DNA of 64,000 nt. It comes from Pelomonas saccharophila_A. Lineage in GTDB: Bacteria > Pseudomonadota > Gammaproteobacteria > Burkholderiales > Burkholderiaceae_C. Below, piece after piece: positions 31,035 through 39,868 of this stretch. The DNA lies in assembly GCF_031458095.1 (NCBI RefSeq), contig NZ_JAVDXU010000001.1, positions 1,054,001-1,118,000 of the forward strand. Direction: 5' to 3'. How positions within the stretch are numbered: the stretch's first letter is position 1; each line of letters starts with the position of its first letter. The translations under genes were made by a program, and so were the position numbers. Below the pieces are notes generated by a model. The model saw only the letters and a list, made by a program, of their open reading frames with translations. It was not told where the DNA came from and ran no database searches.

Positions 31035-34000
31035 TCAATAGCCGTTGCCGACGAACACCCGGCCGTCACCGCCCACCAGGACTGGCTGGCGGGAGCCGGT
31101 GAAGCCCGGTGTCAGCCAGAAGCCCTCGACCAGGAAGTCGACATCGCGATTCCAGGTCTCTCCGCCATCGCTGCTGCGATACACGGCTGCATGGCTGGCC
31201 ATGATGCCGGTCTGCCCGTCCGCCGAGAAGCGGATGGTGAAGAAGTTCTCCATCGGGACCGGCTGCGTCCTCACCCGGCGCCAGGTCTGGCCGGCATCGT
31301 CGCTGCGGTTCAGCGCACCAAGGGCGTCCAGGATGAAAACCGTCGAATCGCTGGCCCAGGCGACGTAGACGCCGCGAGTGTCGGGGTAGGCGCCTGCACT
31401 CCAGGTCTTGCCGCCATCCATGCTGCGGTGAACGTGGCCGTCGTTGGCAACGGCCAGCACCCTGTTGCCGCGCGCAGCCACCGCGTACAGGCCGAGGTAG
31501 CGCGGGTAGCTGACGGCCAGGGTGCGGGTCCAGCTGCTGCCACCGTCCGCCGTGCGCCAGGCCCCGTCTTCGGCAATCATGACCGCCGTGTTCCGGTCGA
31601 CCATCGCCAGCACGCTGTTGCCGCCGCTCAAGCCGTTCTCGCTGCTGATCGGTGGCGCCGGCAGCTGGGTCCAGCTGCGCCCGCCATCGGTGGTGCGCAG
31701 CAGCGGTCCGTTGGACTGGGCCACCATGCCGACCTGGGCATCGGCGAAGGACACGCTGCTCGGGTTGTAGATCGAGTTGACGTTGAACTGCTGCAACGGC
31801 TGCCAGTGGAGGCCGCCATCGGTCGTCTGGAACAAGCTCATCTTGCCCCCCACGTTGCCGAAGGCGATGCCGCGTGCATCGTTGTCCGGGAACTCGATAC
31901 CCCAGAACTGGACACCGTCCAGGCCCTGGCTGCCGTAGGGCTTGCTCCAGGTGTCGGCCAGGTCGCTGCTCTGCCTGATTTCGCCGTGGGAGTTGACCCC
32001 CAGCGCCAGGCCTTCCGTCGAGAAGGCCACGTCGGTGAGCATGTGCGGGCTGCTGCGTTTGACCCAGGTCTTGCCGCCGTCGACGGAGCGCACACCGCCC
32101 CATGCATCGAAGCCGATCTTGCCATCCGGGGTGAACCGCAGCGCATACGGCGTGCTGTTGGTGCCCGGCACCGCCGGCAATTCCTGCCAGGTCACGCCGC
32201 CATCGCTGCTGCGCGCGAATTTGCGGCCGCTGGCCATCAGCGTCTGGTCGTCGAGGTAGACAACCTCCGTGCTGGTGGTGGGCACGAAGGCCAGGAAGGA
32301 CTGCGGCAGATCCACCGCCTTCCAGGTCGCGCCGCCGTCGCTGCTGCGGAACCAGTTGTCCTCGCCGATGGCGAAACCCTGCTGGCCGCGCAGCGCCATG
32401 CCGCTCAACTTTTCGAACGGCCGGGCCGCATCGACGGAAGCCAGGGGCGTCCAGGTCAGGCCACCGTCGACGCTGCGGAAGGCACCGTTCTTGGCACTCA
32501 TCACGCCGATGCTGGCGTTGCGGAACGACAGCGAATAGACCCAGCCGGTCGTCGGGATGGTGATCGGGCGCCAGGTCAGGCCGGCATCCTCGGAACGCAT
32601 CAGGGTGCCGTTGTCGCCGGCGGCCAGCACGGTGCGCGCATCGAGCACGGCGAGCTGCGAATACCGTGGCCGACCGGCCATGGGTTCCTGCGCGAACTGC
32701 CAGCTCGCACCACCGTCGGCGGTGCGGACGATGACCCCCAGGTGGCCCACGGCCACCGCGACCTTGGTGTCGAGCCAACGCACGGCGAGCAGCGCGCTGC
32801 CGACGAAGCTGGGCGACACCGCCACCCAGCGCGCCTTGCGGATGCGGGCGGCATTGCTGTAGGCCGAACCCACCACATTGCTGAACCTGGCGCGCAGCAG
32901 CTGCAGGTCGTCGGCACGGCTGGGTGACCAGGTGTAGCTCGCGGCCGTTGCGCCGGAGATGTCCTGCCAGGTCGCGCCTTCATCACGGCTGGACTGCCAC
33001 TGCACGCTGGGCGCCGGCTTGCCCGACGCGGCCACCGTCAAGGTCACGGAAGACTGGCTGATGCCCGAGACCACGTCCTTGGGATGGAGCGTCACTTCCG
33101 GCGCCGTCTGCACCGTCAGTTTTGCCGTGGAGGAAAGCATGCTCCACAGGCGGTTGTCGGCGACGACGCGGAACAGCTTGCCATCGTCCGCCGCAACGGT
33201 GGTCGACAGCTCCAGGCGCGTGCCGGTGGCGCCGTTGATGTTGGTAAAGGTCTTGCCATCGTCCAGGCTGACCTGCCACTGCAGGGTCGGCGTCGGGGTG
33301 CCGCTGGCCTCGACCTCGAAGGCCACGGCCTGGGCCAGATTCACCGTCGCCGCCTGGGGCTGGCGCACGAAGGTCGGCGCCACGGGCGCGATGACCGTCA
33401 GCCGTGCCACGGCGCTGGTTTCGCTGCCCTGGGCGTTGGTGGCCACTGCCCGGTAGCGGCGGCCGTTGTCGGCCTGCGCAATCGCGTTCACAGCCAGCGT
33501 GGAGGTCGTCGCGCCACTCACCGGCGACCAGGATTGCCCGTCCAGGCTGGTTTCCCATTGCAGCGTCGGCACCGGCTCGCCGCTGGCAGTCGCCGTGAAG
33601 GTGGTGCCGTCGCCGGCCACGACGCTGCGGTCCTGCGGCTGGGCCGTGAACAGCGGCTTGGCCAGCGCCGGCAGCACGCTCAGCGTCACGGCGCGCGAGG
33701 TCACGCTCGCCAGGCTGTTGCGCACCACCACGCGGTAGAGCTTGCCGCTGTCGGCCAGGGTGGCGGTGGGCAGGGTCAGCGTCTCGGTCGTGGCACCGGC
33801 CACATCGGCCCACGCCAGGCCGTCGCTGCTGCTCTGCCATTGGTAGGCGACGTTGGTGCCGCCGGCAGTGACGCTGAGGCTCGGCGCCTGGCCCACGCGC
33901 GCCTGCACGTCGCTCGGCTGCACGGCCACGCTTGCCGGAACGGGCGGCGTCACGCTGAGCGTGGCCGCGGAGCTGGTCAGCACCACGGCGCCGGCCTTGA

Positions 34001-34367
34001 CCTGAGCGCGGTACTGGCGGCCGTTGTCGGCCTCGGTCAGGCCGGTCAGCACCAGCTCGGCCAGCGTGGCACCGGCGATGTCCACCCATTGCGAATCGGC
34101 GCCCAGGCGTTGCCACTGGAAGCTGGCGGCGCCATTGGCAGCGACGCGGAAGGTGGCCCCGCTGCCCGTCACGACGCGCTGGTCGGCGGGCTGCTGGGTG
34201 ATGGCCAGGCTGGGCTGGGTGACGGCATCGCCGCCACCTCCTCCGCCGCCGCAGGCGGTCAGCACCAGCATCGCCAGCACGGCGGCAAACCAGCGCAGCG
34301 ACCGCTGCAAGCCGCCCATGGCAAGGGCTCGGGCCTCGAAGCGCCCAACGGCGAAGCTGATATTCAT
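31035..34367 (-). CDS. Giant lipoprotein with five Ig-like domains and an Asp-box (YCF48-like) propeller
   Basis: A 1110-residue cell-envelope protein. The lipobox is LVLTAC with Cys39, followed by a poly-Gly linker. Five Ig-like repeats of 90-95 residues cover about 50-517, each with a central LQWQ/YQWQ-type strand and an (A)D(N/S/D)G(R/K)xYR turn. From about 518 to the end come 13 copies of an Asp-box motif (S/T-x-D-x-G-x-x-W, such as SVDGGLTWTPL and TTDGGRSWTQL), the signature of sialidase/YCF48-type beta-propellers. It looks like a surface or periplasmic binding protein; the ligand is unknown. ATG 34367 has GGGAG upstream; an in-frame ATG at codon 17 gives a shorter signal peptide. Confidence 0.85.
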   Translation of the reverse strand: MNISFAVGRFEARALAMGGLQRSLRWFAAVLAMLVLTACGGGGGGGDAVTQPSLAITQQPADQRVVTGSGATFRVAANGAASFQWQRLGADSQWVDIAGATLAELVLTGLTEADNGRQYRAQVKAGAVVLTSSAATLSVTPPVPASVAVQPSDVQARVGQAPSLSVTAGGTNVAYQWQSSSDGLAWADVAGATTETLTLPTATLADSGKLYRVVVRNSLASVTSRAVTLSVLPALAKPLFTAQPQDRSVVAGDGTTFTATASGEPVPTLQWETSLDGQSWSPVSGATTSTLAVNAIAQADNGRRYRAVATNAQGSETSAVARLTVIAPVAPTFVRQPQAATVNLAQAVAFEVEASGTPTPTLQWQVSLDDGKTFTNINGATGTRLELSTTVAADDGKLFRVVADNRLWSMLSSTAKLTVQTAPEVTLHPKDVVSGISQSSVTLTVAASGKPAPSVQWQSSRDEGATWQDISGATAASYTWSPSRADDLQLLRARFSNVVGSAYSNAARIRKARWVAVSPSFVGSALLAVRWLDTKVAVAVGHLGVIVRTADGGASWQFAQEPMAGRPRYSQLAVLDARTVLAAGDNGTLMRSEDAGLTWRPITIPTTGWVYSLSFRNASIGVMSAKNGAFRSVDGGLTWTPLASVDAARPFEKLSGMALRGQQGFAIGEDNWFRSSDGGATWKAVDLPQSFLAFVPTTSTEVVYLDDQTLMASGRKFARSSDGGVTWQELPAVPGTNSTPYALRFTPDGKIGFDAWGGVRSVDGGKTWVKRSSPHMLTDVAFSTEGLALGVNSHGEIRQSSDLADTWSKPYGSQGLDGVQFWGIEFPDNDARGIAFGNVGGKMSLFQTTDGGLHWQPLQQFNVNSIYNPSSVSFADAQVGMVAQSNGPLLRTTDGGRSWTQLPAPPISSENGLSGGNSVLAMVDRNTAVMIAEDGAWRTADGGSSWTRTLAVSYPRYLGLYAVAARGNRVLAVANDGHVHRSMDGGKTWSAGAYPDTRGVYVAWASDSTVFILDALGALNRSDDAGQTWRRVRTQPVPMENFFTIRFSADGQTGIMASHAAVYRSSDGGETWNRDVDFLVEGFWLTPGFTGSRQPVLVGGDGRVFVGNGY

Positions 34368-34507
34368 GGAACTCCCTGTTCATCCTTGTCCGCGCGCGAG
34401 CACTGCCGGCCCGTTGGCGTCGCCCCAGGATAGGGGCGGGGAAATTTTCTGCGAAACAGCGGCGGAGCCCGTGCGGCCGGGGCGCCAGCCCCCTCAACCC
34501 AGGGATC

Positions 34508-35278
34508 TCAACCCTTGCGACGCTCGCTCTCGTACAGGCAGATCGCCGCGGCTGCCGCCACGTTGAGCGACTCCTCGCCGCCGGGCTGAGGGATGCCGAC
34601 CCGCAATGCGCAACGCGCCATCAGCTCGGCAGACACGCCCTGCCCTTCGTGGCCCATGACCCAGGCACAGGGGCTGGGCAGGGCGGCGCGGTGCAGCGGC
34701 TCGCTGTCGTGCGAACTGGTGGCGACCAGAGGCACCGACAAGGCCTGCAGATCGGCCTCGGCCAGGCCCTCGATGAGGCGCAGGCCGAAGTGAGCGCCCT
34801 GCCCGGCCCGCACGACCTTGGGCGACCACAGCGCAGCCGTGCCCTTGATCGCCAGCACCTGGCTCACGCCGAAGGCCGCCGCGCTGCGCAGGATGGCGCC
34901 GACATTGCCGGCGTCCTGCAAGCGGTCCAGCACGACGCTGGCGGCGTTCGCGTCAATGGCGGGTGCGGCAGGCAGGGTCAGCTCGGCGCCGATCTGCGCA
35001 GGCGACTCCAGGCCGCTCAGGCCCTTGAACAGAGCCGTCGGCACGACCAGGGCCCGCAGCGCGGACTCTGCGAGCGCTGCCAGGGTCGCGTCCTGCATCG
35101 CGGCTTCCGTCAGCACGACGAGGGCCGGCTGCCAGCCGCGCTGCAGGGCCGCGCGCAGCAGATGGTCGCCCTCGATCCAGACGCTGCCGATCTTGCGGTA
35201 GCCGCTCGCATCCACGGTCAGCTTGCGCAGGCGCACCAGGGCCGGGTTGTCGCGCGAGGTGATGTGGTCGAGCTTCAT
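34508..35278 (-). CDS. TrmH/SpoU-family RNA 2'-O-methyltransferase
   Basis: A 256-residue SPOUT methyltransferase. A substrate-binding N-domain (residues 1-105) precedes the knotted SAM domain with the three family motifs: motif 1 NVGAILRSAAAFGV, motif 2 VMGHEGQGVS and motif 3 IPQPGGEESLNVAAAAAI. The target is probably 23S rRNA or tRNA, but the site cannot be told from sequence. Its ATG overlaps the rnhB stop by 4 nt; it is the last gene of the rpsB-lpx series. The 140 bp after it contain no clear terminator. Confidence 0.9.
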   Translation of the reverse strand: MKLDHITSRDNPALVRLRKLTVDASGYRKIGSVWIEGDHLLRAALQRGWQPALVVLTEAAMQDATLAALAESALRALVVPTALFKGLSGLESPAQIGAELTLPAAPAIDANAASVVLDRLQDAGNVGAILRSAAAFGVSQVLAIKGTAALWSPKVVRAGQGAHFGLRLIEGLAEADLQALSVPLVATSSHDSEPLHRAALPSPCAWVMGHEGQGVSAELMARCALRVGIPQPGGEESLNVAAAAAICLYESERRKG

Positions 35279-35916
35279 GCCAGCGGGTTGATCGTCACGT
35301 CAATGCAGACCTCGCGCACCGGCGCGAAGCTGCGGCGGTGCCAGGGGCTGGCGCCGTGCTGCTTCAGCGCCGCCAGATGCTCGGGCGTGCCATAGCCCTT
35401 GTGGGTGGCGAAGCCGTACTGCGGATGGCTGGCATGCATCTGCTCGCAGAACAGGTCACGCGCCACCTTGGCCAGGATGCTGGCCGCCGAGATGGCTTGC
35501 ACGGTGGCGTCACCCTTCACGATGGCCTCGGCCGCCATCGGCAGCACGGGCAGGCGGTTGCCGTCGATGCGCACCAGGGCGGGCTTGAGGCGCAGGCCAT
35601 GCACGGCCCGCTGCATGGCCAGCATGGTGGCCTGCAGGATGTTGATCTGGTCGATTTCCTCGGTCGTCGCGTGCGCGATGCAGCAGCACAGGGCCTTGGC
35701 GCGGATTTCGTCATAGAGCTTGGCGCGTTTGGCGGCCGTCAGCGCCTTGGAGTCGGCCAGCCCCCGGATGGGCTGCAGGTCATCGAGGATGACGGCAGCC
35801 GCGAACACCGGGCCAGCCAGCGGGCCGCGACCAGCCTCGTCCACGCCAGCGACGAGGCCGGGCGGCGTCCAGTCGAGGGACACCTGCTCAGGCAGCGATG
35901 AGCGTCGCGATCGCAT
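35275..35916 (-). CDS. rnhB: Ribonuclease HII
   Basis: A 213-residue RNase HII, which nicks RNA in DNA-RNA hybrids and removes misincorporated ribonucleotides. The catalytic core is LVAGVDEAGRGPLAGPVFAA, with Asp-Glu, then GLADSKALTAAKR; KGDATVQAISAASILAKVARD and SHPQYGFATHKGYGT complete the fold. The start is uncertain: ATG 35916 overlaps lpxB by 29 nt and has no ribosome site, whereas GTG 35883 lies 5 nt after the lpxB stop with AGCAGG just upstream and gives 202 residues. Confidence 0.93.
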   Translation of the reverse strand: MRSRRSSLPEQVSLDWTPPGLVAGVDEAGRGPLAGPVFAAAVILDDLQPIRGLADSKALTAAKRAKLYDEIRAKALCCCIAHATTEEIDQINILQATMLAMQRAVHGLRLKPALVRIDGNRLPVLPMAAEAIVKGDATVQAISAASILAKVARDLFCEQMHASHPQYGFATHKGYGTPEHLAALKQHGASPWHRRSFAPVREVCIDVTINPLA

Positions 35917-37012
35917 CGCTGGCGCGCTGCGCCGTGTCCTGGCGCAGCAGCTCGTGGAGTTGGACGAAGCGCGCCTGCAGGGCGGCGCGCCGCGGCGCGT
36001 CGGCCAGCAGGCCCTCGGCCTCGCGCGCCAGGGCCTCGGGCGTGCAGGCCTGCTGGATCAGTTCGGGCACGAGGAATTCCCGCGCCAGGATATTGGGCAG
36101 GCCCACCCAGGGCAGCAGACCCTTGCCCTTCATGCGCCACCAGTTCAGCGCATTCATGCGGTAGGCGATGACCATGGGCCGCTTGAACAGCGCGGCCTCC
36201 AGCGTGGCCGTGCCGCTGGCGACCAGCGTCAGGTCGCAGGCGGCCAGCACGGCATGGGACTGGCCGTCGACGAGCTGGATGTCGGCACCGCCCAGCATGG
36301 GTTCGACCAGGCCACGCAGACCCGGCACGATGGGCATGACGAAGCGGCGGCCCGGCCTGGCCAGCAGCCGGGCGGCACCGATCAATGCCGGCGCGATGTA
36401 GTTGATCTCGCTCTTGCGGCTGCCGGGCAGCAGGGCGATGACGGTGTCGCCGTCAGCAAGCTTCAGGGCCCCGCGGGCGGCCGCGCGCGGCGCCTCCATC
36501 GGGATGGCGTCCGCCAGCGGGTGGCCGACATAGGTCGCACCGATGCCGGCCTTGTGCAGGATCTCGGGCTCGAAGGGGAAGAGGCAGAGCACATGGTCGG
36601 CCGCCGCCTTGATCTTCACGACGCGCTCGGGCCGCCAGGCCCAGATGGACGGGCAGACGAAGTGGACGGTCTTGATGCCGGCCTCGCGCAGCCGCGTCTC
36701 CAGGCCGAAGTTGAAGTCGGGGGCGTCGACGCCGATGAAGACATCGGGGCGGCTCGAGATGAGGCGCGTGCCGAGCTGCTTGCGGATGGACAGCAGCTCG
36801 CGGATGTTCAGCAGCGCGTCCACATAGCCAAAGATGGACAGCTTGCTGTGCGGCCACCAGGTCTCAAAGCCCTGGGCGATCATCTTGGGGCCGCCTATGC
36901 CCTGCGACGTGAGTTCGGGCCAGCGCGCACGCAGGCCCTGCAGCAGCAGGCCGGCCAGCAGATCACCGCTGGCCTCGCCGGCCACCATGCCGAGGCGGGG
37001 CGCTGCTTGCAT
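35888..37012 (-). CDS. lpxB: Lipid-A-disaccharide synthase
   Basis: A 374-residue GT19 enzyme joining UDP-2,3-diacylglucosamine and lipid X into the lipid A disaccharide. Signatures: GMVAGEASGDLLAGLL at residues 8-23, FIGVDAPDFNFGLE, CPSIWAWRPERVVKI, LLPGSRKSEI and TLVASGTATLEAALFKRPMV. Length is usual. It follows lpxA with a 3-nt gap. Confidence 0.97.
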   Translation of the reverse strand: MQAAPRLGMVAGEASGDLLAGLLLQGLRARWPELTSQGIGGPKMIAQGFETWWPHSKLSIFGYVDALLNIRELLSIRKQLGTRLISSRPDVFIGVDAPDFNFGLETRLREAGIKTVHFVCPSIWAWRPERVVKIKAAADHVLCLFPFEPEILHKAGIGATYVGHPLADAIPMEAPRAAARGALKLADGDTVIALLPGSRKSEINYIAPALIGAARLLARPGRRFVMPIVPGLRGLVEPMLGGADIQLVDGQSHAVLAACDLTLVASGTATLEAALFKRPMVIAYRMNALNWWRMKGKGLLPWVGLPNILAREFLVPELIQQACTPEALAREAEGLLADAPRRAALQARFVQLHELLRQDTAQRASDAIATLIAA

Positions 37013-37015
37013 CGA

Positions 37016-37804
37016 TCAGCGAACGATGCCGCGGGTGGACGCGGTGAGGAATGCGAGCATGTTGTCGATGTCGCCGTCGGCCGCGCCATCTTCCGTGCCC
37101 TTCAGCGCTGCGATGGCCGCCTTGGCCTCGTCCAGCGTGTGGCCGCTGCGGTAGAGCAGCTTGTAGATCTGGCGGATGACGGCTATGCGCTCGCTGCTGA
37201 AGTCGCGGCGCTTGAGGCCGACGACGTTGACGGCGCGCGCCGCCAGCGGGTTGCCGTCCACCGTCATGAAGGGCGGCACGTCCTGGGCCACATGGGCCTG
37301 GAAGCCGATCATGGCGTGGTCGCCGATGCGCATGCGCTGCAGGATGCCGGTCAGGCCGCCGATGGTGACGTGGTTGCCGACCTGCACATGGCCGGCCAGC
37401 GTGGCGTTGTTGGCCAGCACGCATTCGTTGCCGATGACGACGTCGTGGGCCAGATGGCAGTAGGCCATGATCCAGTTGTCGTGGCCCAGCGTCGTCTCGC
37501 CGCGGTCCTGGACCGTGCCGACGTTCAGCGTGCAGAACTCGCGAATCGTGTTGCGGTCGCCGATGACCAGCGTCGTCGGCTCGCCGGCGTACTTCTTGTC
37601 CTGGTTGGCCGCGCCGATGGAGCTGAACTGGAAGAAGTGGTTGTCGCGACCGATGGTCGTGTGGCCTTCGATGACGACATGCGGGCCGACCTTGGTGCCG
37701 GCACCGATCTTCACGTGCGGGCCGATCAGCGAATAGGCGCCGACCGTGACCGACGAGTCCAGCTCGGCGGCGGGGTCGACGATGGCGGTCGGATGGATGC
37801 TCAT
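37016..37804 (-). CDS. lpxA: UDP-N-acetylglucosamine acyltransferase
   Basis: A 262-residue left-handed beta-helix enzyme, first step of lipid A synthesis. It starts MSIHPTAIVDPAAELDSSV and carries hexapeptide repeats through about residue 185, with the catalytic His in MAYCHLAHDVVIGN and the recognition loop HVTIGGLTGILQRMRIG. The C-terminal helical domain is complete. It is 4 nt downstream of fabZ. Confidence 0.97.
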   Translation of the reverse strand: MSIHPTAIVDPAAELDSSVTVGAYSLIGPHVKIGAGTKVGPHVVIEGHTTIGRDNHFFQFSSIGAANQDKKYAGEPTTLVIGDRNTIREFCTLNVGTVQDRGETTLGHDNWIMAYCHLAHDVVIGNECVLANNATLAGHVQVGNHVTIGGLTGILQRMRIGDHAMIGFQAHVAQDVPPFMTVDGNPLAARAVNVVGLKRRDFSSERIAVIRQIYKLLYRSGHTLDEAKAAIAALKGTEDGAADGDIDNMLAFLTASTRGIVR

Positions 37805-37808
37805 CAGA

Positions 37809-38291
37809 TCAGTCTTGGATACGGCGCATCGTGCACATCAGCTCGGCCTCGGCAGCCACCTGCTCACCCACCAGGGCACGAGCCGCGAACTTGTAGATGC
37901 CAGCCTTGGCGCGGCCCAGCGTCACTTCCAGGATCAGCTGGTCGCCCGGCTCGACCGGGCGCTTGAAGCGCGCGCCATCGATGCCGGCGAAGTAGACGAC
38001 CGACTTCTCGTCCAGCACGATGCCCACGCTCTCGATGGCCAGCAGCGTGGCGGCCTGGGCCAGGGCCTCGAGCACCAGCACGCCCGGCATCACGGGCCGA
38101 TGCGGGAAATGGCCGAGGAAGAAGGGCTCGTTGATGGAGACGTTCTTGATGGCGCGGATGCGTTCGCCCTTGATGAGCTCCACGACGCGATCCACCAGCA
38201 GGATGGGATAGCGGTGCGGCAGGCGCCTGAGGATTTCGTGGATGTCCATCGTCGTCGGGACAGGGGTCGGGGTCGTCGTTTCGTCGTTCAT
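37809..38291 (-). CDS. fabZ: 3-hydroxyacyl-ACP dehydratase FabZ
   Basis: A 160-residue hotdog-fold dehydratase of fatty-acid elongation, which competes with LpxA for 3-hydroxyacyl-ACP. The catalytic His lies in LGHFPHRPVMPGVLVLEALA, with the active-site Glu in the same helix. LPHRYPILLVDRV opens the domain. The N-terminus carries an extra Thr/Pro-rich 12 residues. Its ATG overlaps the lpxD stop by 4 nt. Confidence 0.97.
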   Translation of the reverse strand: MNDETTTPTPVPTTMDIHEILRRLPHRYPILLVDRVVELIKGERIRAIKNVSINEPFFLGHFPHRPVMPGVLVLEALAQAATLLAIESVGIVLDEKSVVYFAGIDGARFKRPVEPGDQLILEVTLGRAKAGIYKFAARALVGEQVAAEAELMCTMRRIQD

Positions 38292-39346
38292 TTCTTCTCC
38301 AGCGCGCGCACGCGTTCGCGCAGGGTGCTGAGCTGGCGCAGGGTGGCCGCGTTCTTCTGCCAGCTCGAATTCTCTTCGAAGGGATAGGGGCCGCTGTAGA
38401 CACCGGGCTCGCTGATGCTGCGCGTCACGGTCGTCGCGGCCGAGATGTGCACGCCGTCCACGATGACCAGGTGGCCGATGATGTTGGCGGCACCACCGAT
38501 GGTGCAGTTGGCACCGATGCGCGTCGAGCCCGCGACGGCCGCGCAGCCGGCCATGGCCGTGTTGCGGCCGATGTGCACGTTGTGGGCGATCTGGATCTGG
38601 TTGTCGAGCTTGACGCCGTCCTCGATGACGGTGTCGGAAAGCGCCCCGCGGTCGATGCAGGTGTTGGCGCCGATCTCGACGTCGTCGCCGATCGTCACAT
38701 TGCCGAGCTGCTCGATCTTCACGTAGCCGCTCTTGCTGGGCGCAAAACCGAAGCCGTCCGCGCCGATGACGGCGCCGCTGTGCACCAGGCCACGCGCGCC
38801 GATGCGGCAGCCATAGCCCAGCACGACGCGCGGCGCCAGCCGCGTGTGGTCGCCAACGATGGCGCCCCGTTCAACGACGCAATGCGCGCCGATGCGGGCC
38901 TGGTCGCCGATGACGGCACCTGCCTCGATGACGGCCAGCGGTCCGATCTCCACGCCCTGGCCCAGCCTGGCGTCGGGCGACACGATGGCACTGGCATGCA
39001 CACCGGCCTGGGGCGAAGGCCGCGTGCGAGCAGCCCACCACTGCGTCAGGCGGGCGAAGTAGAGATAGGGGTCGGGCGTGACGATGGCCGCGCCGCGGGC
39101 GGCCGCCGCCTCGGCCATCGACGGCGACACGATGACGCAGGCAGCGGCCGTCGTGGCGAGCTGGGCCTGGTAACGCGGGTTGGCGAGGAAGCTGATGCTC
39201 TGGGCGTCGGCCTCGTCCAGCGGCGCGATGCGGGCGATGCGAATCTCGGACCCACCAAGCAAATCGCCGCCCAAGGCGGCGATCAGCTGAGACAGCGCGA
39301 CCGCTGTCGTTTCGCTGGACCCGAGCGCGACGTTTGTCGGGCTCAT
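38288..39346 (-). CDS. lpxD: UDP-3-O-(3-hydroxyacyl)glucosamine N-acyltransferase
   Basis: A 352-residue enzyme that adds the second acyl chain in lipid A synthesis. The N-terminal uridine-binding domain (QSISFLANPRYQAQL) is followed by a hexapeptide-repeat beta-helix, the catalytic His in IQIAHNVHIGRNTAMAG, and a C-terminal helix (LRQLSTLRERVRALEKK). It lies 12 nt after ompH. Confidence 0.96.
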   Translation of the reverse strand: MSPTNVALGSSETTAVALSQLIAALGGDLLGGSEIRIARIAPLDEADAQSISFLANPRYQAQLATTAAACVIVSPSMAEAAAARGAAIVTPDPYLYFARLTQWWAARTRPSPQAGVHASAIVSPDARLGQGVEIGPLAVIEAGAVIGDQARIGAHCVVERGAIVGDHTRLAPRVVLGYGCRIGARGLVHSGAVIGADGFGFAPSKSGYVKIEQLGNVTIGDDVEIGANTCIDRGALSDTVIEDGVKLDNQIQIAHNVHIGRNTAMAGCAAVAGSTRIGANCTIGGAANIIGHLVIVDGVHISAATTVTRSISEPGVYSGPYPFEENSSWQKNAATLRQLSTLRERVRALEKK

Positions 39347-39358
39347 GGCGGGCTCGGT

Positions 39359-39868
39359 TTACTTCTGCGCGTTCAGCGCGTCGATCACCTTCTTGGTGAT
39401 GTCCACGCGGGCGCTGAAGTGGATGGCGTCCTGCAGGATCAGGTCGTACTTCTCGGCCTCGAAGATCTGCTTGATCACGCGGTTGGCCTTCTCGACCACG
39501 GTGGACAGCTCCTCGTTCTTGCGCTGGTTCAGGTCTTCCTGCCATTCGCGGCGCTTGCGCTGCAGATCGCGCTCCTGCTCGACGACATCGCGCTGGCGGC
39601 GGTTGCGCTCGGCCTCGGACAGCGTCGGGGCGTCCTTCTCCAGCTTCTCGGCGGCGCCGCGCAGTTTGGTCTCCAGATCGCGCAGGTCCTTCTCGCGCTT
39701 GCCGAACTCCGTCTCCAGCTTGATCTGGGCTGCCTTGGCCAGGTTGGCCTCACGCAGCACGCGCTCGCTGTTGACGTAGCCGATCTTCAGTTCCTGGGCT
39801 TGCACCACCGTGGTGGCCACCATCATCGACGCGGCCAGGGCCATCGATTGCAAGAGCTTGCTCATCAT
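39359..39868 (-). CDS. skp: OmpH/Skp periplasmic chaperone
   Basis: A 169-residue Skp-like chaperone that carries unfolded outer-membrane proteins to BamA. A signal peptide (MMSKLLQSMALAASMMVATTVVQAQ) precedes the strand LKIGYVNSERVLREANLAK and a charged coiled coil (residues about 50-135). Its ATG overlaps the bamA stop by one base, the standard bamA-skp-lpxD arrangement. Confidence 0.95.
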   Translation of the reverse strand: MMSKLLQSMALAASMMVATTVVQAQELKIGYVNSERVLREANLAKAAQIKLETEFGKREKDLRDLETKLRGAAEKLEKDAPTLSEAERNRRQRDVVEQERDLQRKRREWQEDLNQRKNEELSTVVEKANRVIKQIFEAEKYDLILQDAIHFSARVDITKKVIDALNAQK

